Source of the DNA: CAWBAT01 sp046331665 | Lineage (GTDB): Bacteria; Acidobacteriota; Terriglobia; Versatilivoradales; Versatilivoraceae | Direction of reading: 5' to 3' | Length of the DNA: 64,000 bases | NCBI GenBank assembly: GCA_046331665.1 | Contig: JAXLQK010000022.1 | Coordinates: forward strand, 41,997-105,996 | Shown: one piece after another, positions 24,864 to 35,052 of the stretch | Position numbering within the stretch: the first letter of the stretch is position 1 | Layout of the letters: each line of letters opens with the position of its first letter | Translations under genes and position numbers: made by a program | The notes under the pieces: generated by a model | Database searches by the model: none | Told to the model about the DNA's origin: nothing | What the model saw: the letters and a program-made list of their open reading frames with translations, nothing else

Positions 24864-25383
24864 TGAGGATGTTATGCAAATTATCTATGACCCGATCAAT
24901 AAGGGATTTGAAAGGAAGGAAGTTCCACCACCCTGTGATTTTGAGTTGGATGGACCTGTATTCATGATCGATCAAGTCATCCCTTCTAATTTAGAATGCA
25001 TTGACGACGTGATTTGCAGGATAGTGGACGCACTGGATCAAAAAGGGTATGTAGCCGCAGATAAATTGAGAGATCTTGATCTTGTCATGCATGAGGCGCT
25101 GGCCAATGCCATCATACATGGAAATCGCTGCAGCCGTACCAAGACAGTAAGGCTTGGGGTCGCAATGGGAGAAGATCGCAGTCTGGAAATTGTCGTAAAA
25201 GACCTTGGTTCAGGTTTCGATCCGTCCACAATTCCCGAACCCGTGTCAGCTCACCATCTATTGATGGACCGTGGAAGAGGAATCTTTATTATCAGACAGC
25301 TCATGGATAATATTCAGTTTCGATTCCGAAACGGCACTGAGATCTACATGAGGCGAAGTTCGTTAAAACAGAGTCCGAAGTAG
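24844..25383 (+). CDS. RsbW-like ATP-binding protein (anti-sigma serine kinase family)
   Basis: 179 residues with a GHKL/HATPase fold: the N box HEALANAIIHGN (about 82-93), the G1 box VKDLGSGFDPSTIP, and a G2-like MDRGRGIFIIRQLMDN, ending in a beta strand FRNGTEIYMRR. The family includes RsbW and SpoIIAB, which bind and phosphorylate anti-anti-sigma factors or hold sigma factors. The N-terminal 35 residues are an extra, acidic extension. No STAS-type partner is nearby. Its position in a run of sigma, anti-sigma and receiver genes fits a stress-signalling role. Confidence 0.75.
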   Translation: MKQSHSDEDVMQIIYDPINKGFERKEVPPPCDFELDGPVFMIDQVIPSNLECIDDVICRIVDALDQKGYVAADKLRDLDLVMHEALANAIIHGNRCSRTKTVRLGVAMGEDRSLEIVVKDLGSGFDPSTIPEPVSAHHLLMDRGRGIFIIRQLMDNIQFRFRNGTEIYMRRSSLKQSPK

Positions 25384-25604
25384 AGAGCTGCCTCCATTTC
25401 GAGGGGCTGCGTCTATCTCAGGGTTGAATTTCTCCTTTCGATCGTTAATGTACATCTTCAGTTCGCAATAAGGCGCCACAAGCTTCCTGGGGATGTGATT
25501 GCCCGAATCAAGCCAATCGGACGGGAGCAGTATGAAACTGTTTTGTGGGATTCAATTGCCAATTTGCGATGAATCGATCATCAAAACTTGAATGAAGGAT
25601 GAAT

Positions 25605-27874
25605 ATGGATGGAAACCGATCCCACCTCCCGGTGGTTAAGAATTTGGTATTGGTGGGCGGCGGGCACAGTCACGTCACGGTGCTGAAGGGATTCGGCATG
25701 AAGCCGATCCCGGGGGTCGGCTTGACGCTGATTTGCCGCGAGATTCACACACCCTACTCAGGAATGTTGCCCGGCTTGGTGGCGGGACATTACGAGTTTG
25801 ACAATGCCCACATCGATCTGGCTCCCCTCTCCCGATTTGCTGGAGCGCGGTTATTGCACGATGAAGTTGTGGGTGTTGACTTCGAAAAGAAACGAGTTGT
25901 CTGCAGCAACCGCCCACCTGTCGCTTATGATGTGTTATCCATCGACATCGGTTCCGCTCCCATGATGTCCGATATCCCTGGAGCCCCTGAGAACGTCATT
26001 CCAGTGAAGCCAATCAGCAGCTTTATCGATCGATGGGAGCGACTGAAGAACCGAGTGCTCAAGGCTCAAGGCAGGCTAAAGCTCGGCGTGGTCGGTGCTG
26101 GAGCTGGCGGCGTAGAAATCACTTTGGCTGCTCAATACGCAATTGAATGTATGCTTGAGACGCAGCATGCTCAGGCCGTTCCGGAATTCTATCTTTTCTC
26201 CAGCACCGATATCCTTCCTACGCACAATAAGCGAGTAAGAGCCAAGTTTCGTCGGGTCTTGGCGGAGCGCGGCGTACATGTTTATTTGGGTAAGTCGGTC
26301 GTTGAAGTGGGAGTACGCTCGTTGCGCTGTGGAGACGGCACTGAGTTCCAGCTTGACGAAATCCTTTGGGTCACGCAAGCAGGCGCCGCTTCCTGGCCCG
26401 GAGAGTCTGGAATGGAAGTTGACGCACACGGATTTATCCGGGTGGCAGATACACTTGAGTCCATATCTCATCCGGGGGTATTCGCCGCTGGAGATATTGC
26501 TGCCGTTGTGAATCATCCTCGTGAAAAAGCAGGTGTCTTCGCGGTGCGTCAAGGCAAACCATTGGAGAATAACCTCAGACATGCCCTTCTCGGTCGCCCC
26601 TTGAAACCTTTCATCCCGCAGAAAAAGTTTCTGAGCCTAATTACCACCGGCGACAAATACGCCATCGCCTCTCGAGGCAACTGGTCGTTAGAGGGTCGTT
26701 ATGTTTGGAAATTGAAGGACTGGATAGATCGCCGTTTCATGGCAAAGTACAGTGTCTTCCCAGAGCGATCGCAGGAGGATCCTTCCAGGATGCTCGGTGG
26801 CCTGGCCAACGAAGACGTCTTGAGAGAAATATCAACTGTCGACATGCGGTGCGGTGGCTGTGGTTCCAAGGTTGGCTCTGAAGTGCTCACTCGAGTTCTA
26901 GCTCGTCTCAATTCGAAGAACCGGGAGGATATCCTAATTGGTCTTCATGAGCTGGATGATGCTGCTCTGACTGAGATCCCTGCAGGAAAAGCCTTAGTTC
27001 AGACGATAGATTTTTTCCGGACCCTTGTCGACGATCCCTATATCTTTGGCAAGATTGTGGCAAATCATTGTCTTGGAGATATCTATGCCATGGGAGGTGA
27101 ACCAAAGTCAGCCCTGGCCCTGGCGATCTTGCCCTTCGGGCGTGAGGAAGTGGTCGAGGAAACGCTCGAGCAGATACTCTTCGGCGCGACGGAAGTACTG
27201 GATGCAGCCAATACTGCCCTAGTCGGCGGACATACCAGTGAAGGAACAGAACTTGCATTGGGATTTGCCGTCAGTGGCCTTGTGGATCCAAACCATATTC
27301 TGCGAAAAGGTGGAATGAGACCGGGAGACCACTTGATTTTGACAAAAGCCTTAGGTACCGGGACACTCTTCGCAGCTCAGATGCGCCTTAAAGCCAAGGG
27401 GCGATGGATTGCCTCTGCCATTACGTCGATGATCCAGTCCAATCGACAGGCAGCTGAATGCCTGCAACGGAACCAGGCCACGGCCTGTACTGACGTGACT
27501 GGCTTTGGTCTGCTCGGCCATCTGGCCGAAATGACCAAGGCGTCAGTGGTGGATGCGAGACTCTTTTTGAGAGCGGTGCCTGTGCTCAACGGCGCCCGAG
27601 AAACCGTAGAGCCGGAATTTTCAGTTCCTTGCAGCCCCAGAACCTGCGCTTGCGCCGCGTGATACGGGATTTTGACCGCGTCTCCAAGGATCCCGACTAT
27701 CCGTTGATCTTTGATCCACAGACGGCTGGAGGTCTTTTGGCGAGTGTTCCAGCAGCTAGAACTGACCAATGCTTGGCAGAACTCAGGGATCTGGGTTACA
27801 CCCGTGCAGCCATCGTCGGCGGCGCTGATCCAAAGAGCGAATGTCCGGAGTCTATACAGGTTGAACTTCGATAA
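25605..27874 (+). CDS. selD: NADH-dehydrogenase-like / selenophosphate synthase (SelD) fusion, one frameshift
   Basis: Residues 1 to about 370 are a type II NADH-dehydrogenase-like flavoprotein: LVLVGGGHSHVTVLKGFGM, GVVGAGAGGVEITLA, VFAAGDIAAVVNHP. From about 414 comes SelD: MRCGGCGSKVGSEVL with the catalytic Cys and Lys, DDAALTEIPAGKALVQTIDF, GKIVANHCLGDIYAMGGEP, LVGGHTSEGTE, CTDVTGFGLLGH. One missing base near 27616 (GAGCCGG for GAGGCCGG) ends the main frame. The next frame supplies AGIFSSLQPQNLRLRRV, FDPQTAGGLLASVP and the end at 27874. SelD makes selenophosphate for selenocysteine and selenouridine. GAAGGA stands 5 bases before the ATG at 25605. This type of fusion is known in several phyla. 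Confidence 0.88.
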
Positions 27875-27990
27875 AGCACTTAGGATTTCCAAGAAAGGGC
27901 GGCCGCTCGTTTCGAAAGGACTGATGCAATCACTTGTGGCGGTTACATTCCGAGTTGCCGGGCCACACATATGCCCTTTGGTCATGCAAC

Positions 27991-28975
27991 TTATTCAAGC
28001 ACCTGTGTGTCTCGATGAAAGGCCTGCCAAGCAGACCAGAAAATGGTGAAAGCGGTCATCAGATTGCCCTGTGAGTCGTTGATGATAGCGGTCTCAGTCT
28101 TTGGATCAAAGTAGACTTGGACCTTTTCTCCTCCGATCTCATCCTCAAATGGGGTTGCCTTTTTTTAGTCTGGAGAAAGGATAAGCCTTCGATACGCCAT
28201 TCAACTCCAGACCAATGACTCTTTCTTTATTGCGCAGTTTGTTCTTGATGTACTTGGGGACTGGAAACATCAACTCGTCTGACGCATAGTAAGTTTGATA
28301 GGGGTTCTGATCGTAGTCTCGCCGGAACCCGGTGTTGAGTGAAAGAACCTGAGTTTCCGGCTGCAGGGTCTTCCAATGCTTCCAGGTTGTCGTTAGGCTT
28401 GGGATCATCTCCAGCTTTATTCCGGTAGAAGGGCCGGCAATGGCTTCTTTCGTGACTTGCGACCAAAGGCTCTGAGTCTGGCGATCATAGAGCACCACAG
28501 TTGAATTATAAAGCTTGCCCGTCACGCCAAAAGTGAATTGCCTGTCACTGACCAAGGGATCATAAACAACGCCGGCTCCATTCAGGGGACAATAAGAGAT
28601 AGTAGAGGGTTTACCTCCGATCTCATCATTGACCAGCTCGTGCCAAATCATGACTTTTAGCGGATACGCCTTAGCCTCGCCATTCCGATAGACGCCAATC
28701 ACCCGATCTTTGTCCTTGAGAAACGCAGCTGCTTCCTTGGCAGTGACAAAACGAGGATGGTCCAAAGCAGGAATGCCGTCCTTTGGTGGCCCGCCATCGA
28801 GGATGGCTTCCCTAGGAATGGAGCGCTTCGTGATGTCAAAAGGCGGGAGGCCAGCGCCAGCGCTCAAGAGATCACGGTCCTGGCCAGGGGCAGAAAACTC
28901 AACAGCTTCACAGAAAGTCACCAAAAGAGAAACGCCTACCATGAAGCAGAAGATTTTTGGTAACTTCGCCTTCAT
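27991..28975 (-). CDS. DUF3179 family secreted protein, one frameshift
   Basis: A signal peptide (FCFMVGVSLLVTFCEAV) is followed by a DUF3179 domain: PREAILDGGPPKDGIPALDHP, VYRNGEAKAYPLKVMIWHELVND, the hallmark ISYCPLNGAGVVYDP, TGKLYNSTVVLYDRQTQSLW. The main frame ends at 28145. Removing one C from the CCCC run near 28150 lets it continue with FEDEIGGEKVQVYFDPKTE and a natural end at 27991-27993. The function of DUF3179 is unknown; the single conserved Cys in YCPL may bind a ligand. It is divergent from the sigma-factor gene at 29129, and both share the region holding palindrome site G. Confidence 0.8.
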
Positions 28976-29035
28976 TTGAGTCGGCCAACCTCACGAGATT
29001 CTACACAATATGGTAAACAATGAGATCATGATCGT

Positions 29036-29053
29036 TTGTCGCCTGCCGGACAA
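29036..29053. promoter_or_regulatory. Crp/CooA-type palindrome, site G (imperfect)
   Basis: TGTCG-CCTGCC-GGACA (29037-29052), with one arm off consensus. Its right edge is exactly 76 bases from the ATG of the sigma-factor gene (29129), and its left edge 61 bases from the ATG of DUF3179 (28975). A leftward TACCAT (29010-29015) is 20 bases away, so either or both genes could be controlled. Confidence 0.45.
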
Positions 29054-29128
29054 TATTCGAAAAATTTCTTTTCAGTGGATAAAAATCAGGGGACGGTGCG
29101 TTATAACCAGTGGAGGGACAAATCACGA

Positions 29129-29683
29129 ATGAAACCGCTGCGGTTTCCCCCACGGTTCAGTTCACGTCCGAGCGAAGCAGGCGAATCGGAGGACTTGGTA
29201 TCACGACTCCTGATTGAGAATCTGAGTTCTCTTTATTCCCTGGCCTACCGTCTGTGCGGAGAACGGAGCCTCGCTGAGGACTTCGTTCAAAATACAGCGC
29301 GGAAGGCGCTGGAAGGAGCATCGGTGCTGCGGCACCGGCGGCACCTGCGAGCTTGGTTGTTCAAGATTTTAACCAACATTGCCCGAGACCATTTTCGCCG
29401 AAGCAACCGCTGGGAAGAATCGGAGCTTGTGGAGGCGGACTTGACAAGCATGCCAACTGTTTCGACCCTTTCTGATGCGACAACCCATGACGAGTGGAAG
29501 GCGCTTAGCCAACTGAGTTCGACTCACAGGGAAATTATCCTGTTAGTCGATATTGAAGATTTCACTCTGGCAGAAGTGGCCGAGATGTTGGAGATCCCGC
29601 TCGGTACTGTCGCCTCACGGCTGGCTAGAGCGCGCGAGGAAATGCAAATGCGGCTGGCGGCCTATCGCTCTGAGCAGGCGTGA
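29129..29683 (+). CDS. ECF RNA polymerase sigma factor
   Basis: 184 residues. Region 2: LYSLAYRLCGERSLAEDFVQNTARKAL, HRRHLRAWLFKILTNIARDHFRR. Region 4: LSQLSSTHREIILLVDIEDFTLAEVAEMLEIPLGTVASRLARAREEM. The start chosen (ATG 29129) lies downstream of the promoter-like region with site G; GGAGGGA is 16 bases upstream, so the start is not certain. The next gene, a membrane anti-sigma-like protein, begins 14 bases after its stop, forming a classical sigma/anti-sigma pair. Confidence 0.87.
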   Translation: MKPLRFPPRFSSRPSEAGESEDLVSRLLIENLSSLYSLAYRLCGERSLAEDFVQNTARKALEGASVLRHRRHLRAWLFKILTNIARDHFRRSNRWEESELVEADLTSMPTVSTLSDATTHDEWKALSQLSSTHREIILLVDIEDFTLAEVAEMLEIPLGTVASRLARAREEMQMRLAAYRSEQA

Positions 29684-29697
29684 AGCTAAGGAACCCT

Positions 29698-30471
29698 ATG
29701 AATTGCCTTGAGATCAGAAAAATCCTCTACCCATCACCGGAAAAGTGCCCCCTGACGATGGAGACGTCAAAGGCCTTGGAGCATCTCCACGACTGCTTCG
29801 AATGTCAGGAGCACTTCCGCGCTCAGACAGAATGGTCAGAGACATTCAAGAAAAAGCTGGTGAGCGAGGTTGTCCCTCAGCGATTGCACACTGAGATTCT
29901 CGGGCAAATTAACAAGAGATTAACTTCGAGACCGTTCAGCCTGCTGTGGCCCGTGCGAAAGCGAATGGTCATCGTTACCGTCTTGGTCTTCTGCCTGGTC
30001 GGGGGATGGTTCTCTTATTGGTGGTCTTCCCAGCAACTGTTTCGCACTGTATTGGAGGATCACGCACGTTATCTGCAAGCCCAGTCTCAAGTGAATTCGT
30101 CAAACCCCGAGGAAATCGAGTCCTGGTTTCGGGACAAAACGGATTTTGGAGTACGCGTGCCGGCTGTGGATTCAGCCCAGTTGCTGGGGGGGAGGCTCTG
30201 TTTCCTTAAGAAACGCAAAGCCGCACTGGTCTTCTACCGCAAGGAGGGACGGACGGTGTCCCTCTTCCAGCTCAATGCGCGCGGCATCAGCCTTGCCGCT
30301 CTCAAGCAGGCGGAGATCGATGGAAGCATTCTGTGGCGCACCTCGTCCCAGGGATATAGCTTGGCGGCGTTTGAACAACGTGGAGTGCTGTTTGTGGTGG
30401 TCTCGGACCTACGGGAGAGCGAGCTGTTGAACCTGGCTTCGGCGATGCAGGTGATATCGCATGGTTATTAG
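29698..30471 (+). CDS. Membrane anti-sigma factor, zinc-finger type
   Basis: 257 residues with a zinc-binding N-terminus (MNCLEIRKILY, then EHLHDCFECQEHFRAQ), one membrane span near 95-115 (MVIVTVLVFCLVGGWFSYWW) and an outer domain ending LFVVVSDLRESELLNLASAM. The outer domain is laid out like that of the orphan at 12282-13082 (a short FF/WF-start motif, a mid GRL-CF strand, and a final V-SD-ELL helix). AAGGA stands 5 bases before the ATG. It should hold the upstream ECF sigma factor at the membrane until an envelope signal arrives. Confidence 0.75.
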   Translation: MNCLEIRKILYPSPEKCPLTMETSKALEHLHDCFECQEHFRAQTEWSETFKKKLVSEVVPQRLHTEILGQINKRLTSRPFSLLWPVRKRMVIVTVLVFCLVGGWFSYWWSSQQLFRTVLEDHARYLQAQSQVNSSNPEEIESWFRDKTDFGVRVPAVDSAQLLGGRLCFLKKRKAALVFYRKEGRTVSLFQLNARGISLAALKQAEIDGSILWRTSSQGYSLAAFEQRGVLFVVVSDLRESELLNLASAMQVISHGY

Positions 30472-30698
30472 CTCAGGCCCACCCCTGGGTGGACAACTTG
30501 TCCCAGACAAACGCGCATGCAGGCATAGACAACGTTCATCAACTTTGAAGAGCGAAGAAGGACTGGGTGATCACGCTCCTTTAGTCTGTTACCCAGGCTG
30601 AATCCTCGAAGTCTGTTTACCTGGTGTGCCATCGAGTTTTTTATGTGCCATGACACTCTCCCTAGCTCAGTTGACTCCATCAGATTGAGAAAGTACTC

Positions 30699-33600
30699 AT
30701 GATTAGCAGTGCTCTGCGAAATCCCTATGCCGTTACCGTAGGCGCTTTGACCGTTCTGTTATTGGGCATCGTTGCTCTGACTCGCATTCCTACCGACATT
30801 CTGCCCACTTTTAAGACCCCGGCCGTGCAGGTCCTGACCCTTTATCCGGGGATGCCGGCCGAGATCATGGAAAAGGACATCACCACTCGGTTGGAGCGTT
30901 GGACAGGCCAATCGAATGGAGTGGCCCGGCAGGAGTCGCGCTCGATGATCGGCGTCAGCGTGCTGCGCGACTACTTCCGTCCGGACATCGACCCGAACAC
31001 CGCCATGTCGCAGGTGTCATCCCTGGCGATCTCGGACATGTATTACCTTCCCCCCGGCACCATTCCTCCCATGGTGATGCCGTTCGATCCGACCGCGACG
31101 CTTCCGCTCGCCCTTTTGAGTGTAAGCAGCCCGAGCTTCGATGAAACTAAGCTTTACGATGTGGCCTATTTCGATCTGCGGAACCGGCTTCAGGGCATTT
31201 CTGGCGTGATCGCGCCAGCAGTTTACGGGGGCCGAATTCGGAGAATCCTTGCCTACGTGAATCGGGACCGCCTGGAAAGCCGAAGTCTCTCGCCCATGGA
31301 CGTCGTACAAACACTTCAGTCGTTCAACACGCTCATTCCGACGGGTGATGCGAAGATCGGAGATTTCGACTATCAGATCAACGCGAATGGCATGGTGCAG
31401 GACGTTGACCAGATGAACAAGTTCACGGTCAAGGTCGACCAGAGCGGCTCGCCGGTCTATCTCGGCGACGTGGCAAAGGTGGAAGATTCCCATCAGATCC
31501 AGACGAACGTCGTTCACGTGAATGGAAAGCGGCAAGTGTATATCCCCATTTACCGCCAGCCAGGCGCCAACACGATCGGGGTTGTGGAGGCTGTGAAGCA
31601 ATCGATTAGGGAGATTCTGACTCGCCTGCCCATGGGCATAAATCTCGACGTGGTATTGGACCAGTCGGTTTACGTCCGCAAAGCGATCACCAGCCTCGAA
31701 CACGAGGTGATTCTGGGCACGTTCCTGGCGGGATTCATGGTACTTCTTTTTATCGGTAGCTTCCGGTCTACAGCCGGCATCCTGCTGTCCATCCCCTTAT
31801 CGATCATGGTGGCGATTATCGGGTTGTACTTCACCGAAAACAGCCTCAACGTGATGACCCTTGGCGGCCTAGCGCTGGCGGTCGGCCGACTCGTGGACGA
31901 CTCTATCGTGGTGCTGGAAAACACAAACAGGCATCTCGCCATGGGCAAGCCTCCTCGCGAGGCAGCGCACGATGCGGCGCTGGAGGTCCGAATGCCGATT
32001 TTTGTCTCGACGATCGTGACGGTCGTCGTATTCGCACCTGTGGTCTTCCTCTCCGGTATTGGGAAATTCCTGTTCTCACCATTGGCCGTGAGCGTGACAT
32101 TGGCGATGCTCGCCTCCTATGCCGTGGCGCTCACTGTGGTGCCAGTCTATTGCTGGAAATTTCTACGGCAGAAAGAAGGCGTCGAGCACCAGTACCGTTG
32201 GTTCACCGCGTATGATCGCGAATTCGTCCGTGTGAGGGAGATGTACGGCCGGAGCTTGCGCCGGATACTCGGCTGGCGCTTTGTTTCGATCGGGGCGGTG
32301 GTCCTGTTGTTCGCCGGCTCCATCATGCTTTTTCCGCACATCGGCAAGGAATTCTTTCCCCAAGTGGACTCCGGTCAGTTCAACATTCAGATGCGCGTTC
32401 CATCTGGCACCAGGATTGAGAAGACGGAAGGCTATGTGTCCGAGGTCGAGCGCCTCATCCGCGAGCGGATTCCTCCATCCGATCTGCAGATGCTGATCTC
32501 CAACACGGGAATTCTCTATGACTGGCCGGCCGCTTATACGCCTAACGCAGGCCCCATGGACTCGAGCCTTATGGTGCAGTTGACAGCGAATCACAAGGTC
32601 TCTTCGCTTGAGTACGTGCGCAGGTTGCGGCGCGAGTTGCGCGACAAGTACCCTTTCTTTGAATTCAGTTTCGAGACCGGTGGTTTAATTCGATCGGCGA
32701 TCACATTTGGCCTGCCTGCACCGCTTGACATCCAGGTCGAGGGCAACAACTTAACCGTTGCCCGAGGGATTGCCGAAGAGATTCAACTGATTGTCGCCTC
32801 GGTCCGCGGGACAGCCGACGTTCGCATCAAACAGCGCATCGACTATCCACAGGTCAATGTGAATATCGACCGGGCGAAGACCGCCCTTCTGGGCCTGGAC
32901 GCGGTGGAGACTGTGAAGAACGTTGTCACCGCCCTCAATTCGAGTGTGAACTTCAACCCGGCTTTCTGGATTGACGAGAAAAACGGAAACCACTATTTCG
33001 TCGGCGCACAGTATCGGGAGGATGACATCCGCTCTCTCGACACGATTCTCGATATTCCCATCACAGGCATTCGGCAGAGGCGCACGGGCGCGGCCATGAA
33101 CAGGCTGTTCCGCCCGGCTCCGGAACCGGCCGAAATAGTTTGGGACGGCCGGCAGCAAACAAGCGACAGGCCGGTTCTGCTGCGGAATATCGTATCACTT
33201 GCCAAGAGCTCAGCACCGACTGAGGTGAATCATCTGAACATCAGTCGTGTCATCGACGTTTTCGCGGATGTCGACGGCCGGGACATCGGTGCGGTATCCA
33301 CGGAGATTGAAAGGAAGCTGTCCGGAAAGGCAGTGGCCCGAAGGTTACTTCGTCCGGAATGCGGGGCGAGGTTGCTGCGATGGGTGAATCATTCCAGGGT
33401 CTGACATTCGGCTTTGTATTGGCCGTCGTCCTGATTTACTTCGTGATGGTTCCCCAGTTTCGCGGATACGTCGATCCGGTGATCGTCATGCTGGCCTTCC
33501 CCCTTGGACTCATCGGGGTACTTTGGATGCTCTTTCTCACCGGGACGACGCTGAACATCCAGTCCTTTATGGGAACGATATTCATGGTTGGCATCGCGCA

Positions 33601-33868
33601 TTCCAGCAGCACGCTGCTCGTCGAGTTTGCACACAGACTGCGTGAGCAAGGGCGCTCAGTGCAAGACGCGATCGTAGAAGCGGGGCAAGCCCGGCTTCGC
33701 CCCATTCTGATGACCGCCAGCGCCGCTCTGCTCGCTTTAGCACCTCTGGCTTTGAATCCGGCCGAGCCCAGCATGCCTCTGGCACGAGCCGTCATTGGCG
33801 GGCTGGCTTCTTCCACCGTTCTGACGCTTTTTGTGGTTCCCTTACTCTATCTGGAGTTCAAAAGATGA
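30699..33868 (+). CDS. RND efflux permease, frameshifted near 33335-33370
   Basis: An inner-membrane proton-driven exporter of about 1056 residues with the AcrB/CzcA fold. The first span starts at LRNPYAVTVGALTVLLLGIV. The porter domains follow, then the second membrane block with LGGLALAVGRLVDDSIVVLENTNRHL (TM4, Asp residues for proton relay). The open frame ends at 33404, but the protein continues in another frame with GYFVR, RGEVAAMGESFQGLTFGFVL and the last spans to 33868 (STVLTLFVVPLLYLEF). Two close indels explain this. It is followed with overlap by its adaptor and outer-membrane partner. Substrate class is uncertain; organic or metal export are both possible. Confidence 0.85.
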
Positions 33869-35052
33869 AAGAGTCTTTCATCGTCATCCTGGCCGTAGCC
33901 ACACTTTTCGTTTCAGCCTGTTCGTCCGCTAGCTCGCCTGGGATCCGTGAAGTCTCTGGCGAAGAAGTCACAGTCTCAGTGGCTAAGCCGCAGCGTCGAG
34001 AGCTAGTCGACCGCCTAAGCCTTGTAGGTGTTGTGACTCCCTACGAACAGGTGACGCTCTATGCGAAAGTCAGTGGGTATTTGAAATCGATTTCGGTAGA
34101 CATCGGCGACTGGGTGCGTGCCGGACAGCTCCTCGCCGAAATCGATGTTCCCGAAATGCTCACCGGTCTTGAAGAAAAACGTGCGGCCTTGGTAAAGGGT
34201 GAGGCGGACACTCTCAAGGCTGAGGCTGATGTGGAACAGGCGCAGGCTGACGTGGAGTTCCAGAAGCTGAATTACCAACGCTTGAAAGCCATTCACGACA
34301 GAGACCCGGATGTATTGCCCGAAAACGACGTCGATCAAGCCCGTGCGGCTTGTGGCGTTGCCAGTGGCAGGCTGCAGGCGGCCAAGGCTCAGGTTAAGGT
34401 CGCCGGCGCTGTCATCGAATCTGCTAGAGCTGAGATCAAAACCTTCGACACGCTCATGGCCTATGCGCGCATCAAAGCTCCGATATCCGGAGTGGTCTCC
34501 CAGCGTTTCGTGGATCCAGGCGCCCTGATTCAAGCCGCGTCCAGTTCGAGGACGCAAGCTGCACCGGTGGTTTCGATCGCGCGCCTCGATAAGGTGAGAG
34601 TGGTGGCAGATGTCCCTGAGCCCAAAGTCCGGAACGTGCAACCTGGAACGAAAGCGACCATGTTGACTGAGGCTTATCCCGGGGAGTCTTTCTCGGCCAA
34701 AGTGGCTCGAACCGGAATGGTCCTCGACTTAGCTAGCCGTACCATGCGCGCGGAGTTCGACATCGATAATCGTGACAACCGCTTGCGGGCGGGTATGACG
34801 GCGAGGATTTCGCTGGAGTTGCAGAAGTTCGAAAGCTCTTTGACGGTGCCCGTGGCGGCGCTGCGCACCCAGGGTAACGACCGTTCGGTCTTTGTTGTCA
34901 TAGACGGAAAGGCCCAACAACGCCGGGTGAAGACCGGACTTGAATCCCCTGGGTGGATTCAAATCGTGGAAGGTTTGTCGGACGAGGAGGACGTGGTAGT
35001 TGCGGCCGCATCGAACCTGACCGATGCTGCCCCAGTAAAGGTGAAACGATGA
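33865..35052 (+). CDS. RND membrane-fusion (periplasmic adaptor) lipoprotein
   Basis: 395 residues with a lipobox (VATLFVSAC). It has the adaptor pattern LSLVGVVTPYEQVTLYAKVSGYLKSI (lipoyl half), a long alpha hairpin (about 95-180), the returning lipoyl half APISGVVSQRFVDPGALI, and a beta barrel with SRTMRAEFDIDN and AGMTARISLELQ. The start ATG overlaps the stop of the permease gene and the end overlaps the next start, so all three are one operon. Confidence 0.88.
   Translation: MKESFIVILAVATLFVSACSSASSPGIREVSGEEVTVSVAKPQRRELVDRLSLVGVVTPYEQVTLYAKVSGYLKSISVDIGDWVRAGQLLAEIDVPEMLTGLEEKRAALVKGEADTLKAEADVEQAQADVEFQKLNYQRLKAIHDRDPDVLPENDVDQARAACGVASGRLQAAKAQVKVAGAVIESARAEIKTFDTLMAYARIKAPISGVVSQRFVDPGALIQAASSSRTQAAPVVSIARLDKVRVVADVPEPKVRNVQPGTKATMLTEAYPGESFSAKVARTGMVLDLASRTMRAEFDIDNRDNRLRAGMTARISLELQKFESSLTVPVAALRTQGNDRSVFVVIDGKAQQRRVKTGLESPGWIQIVEGLSDEEDVVVAAASNLTDAAPVKVKR

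Noticed and set aside
25384..25570. Open frame before selD ending IARIKPIGREQYETVLWD
   Set aside because: No start codon with a ribosome site; it may be a tail remnant but cannot be supported.
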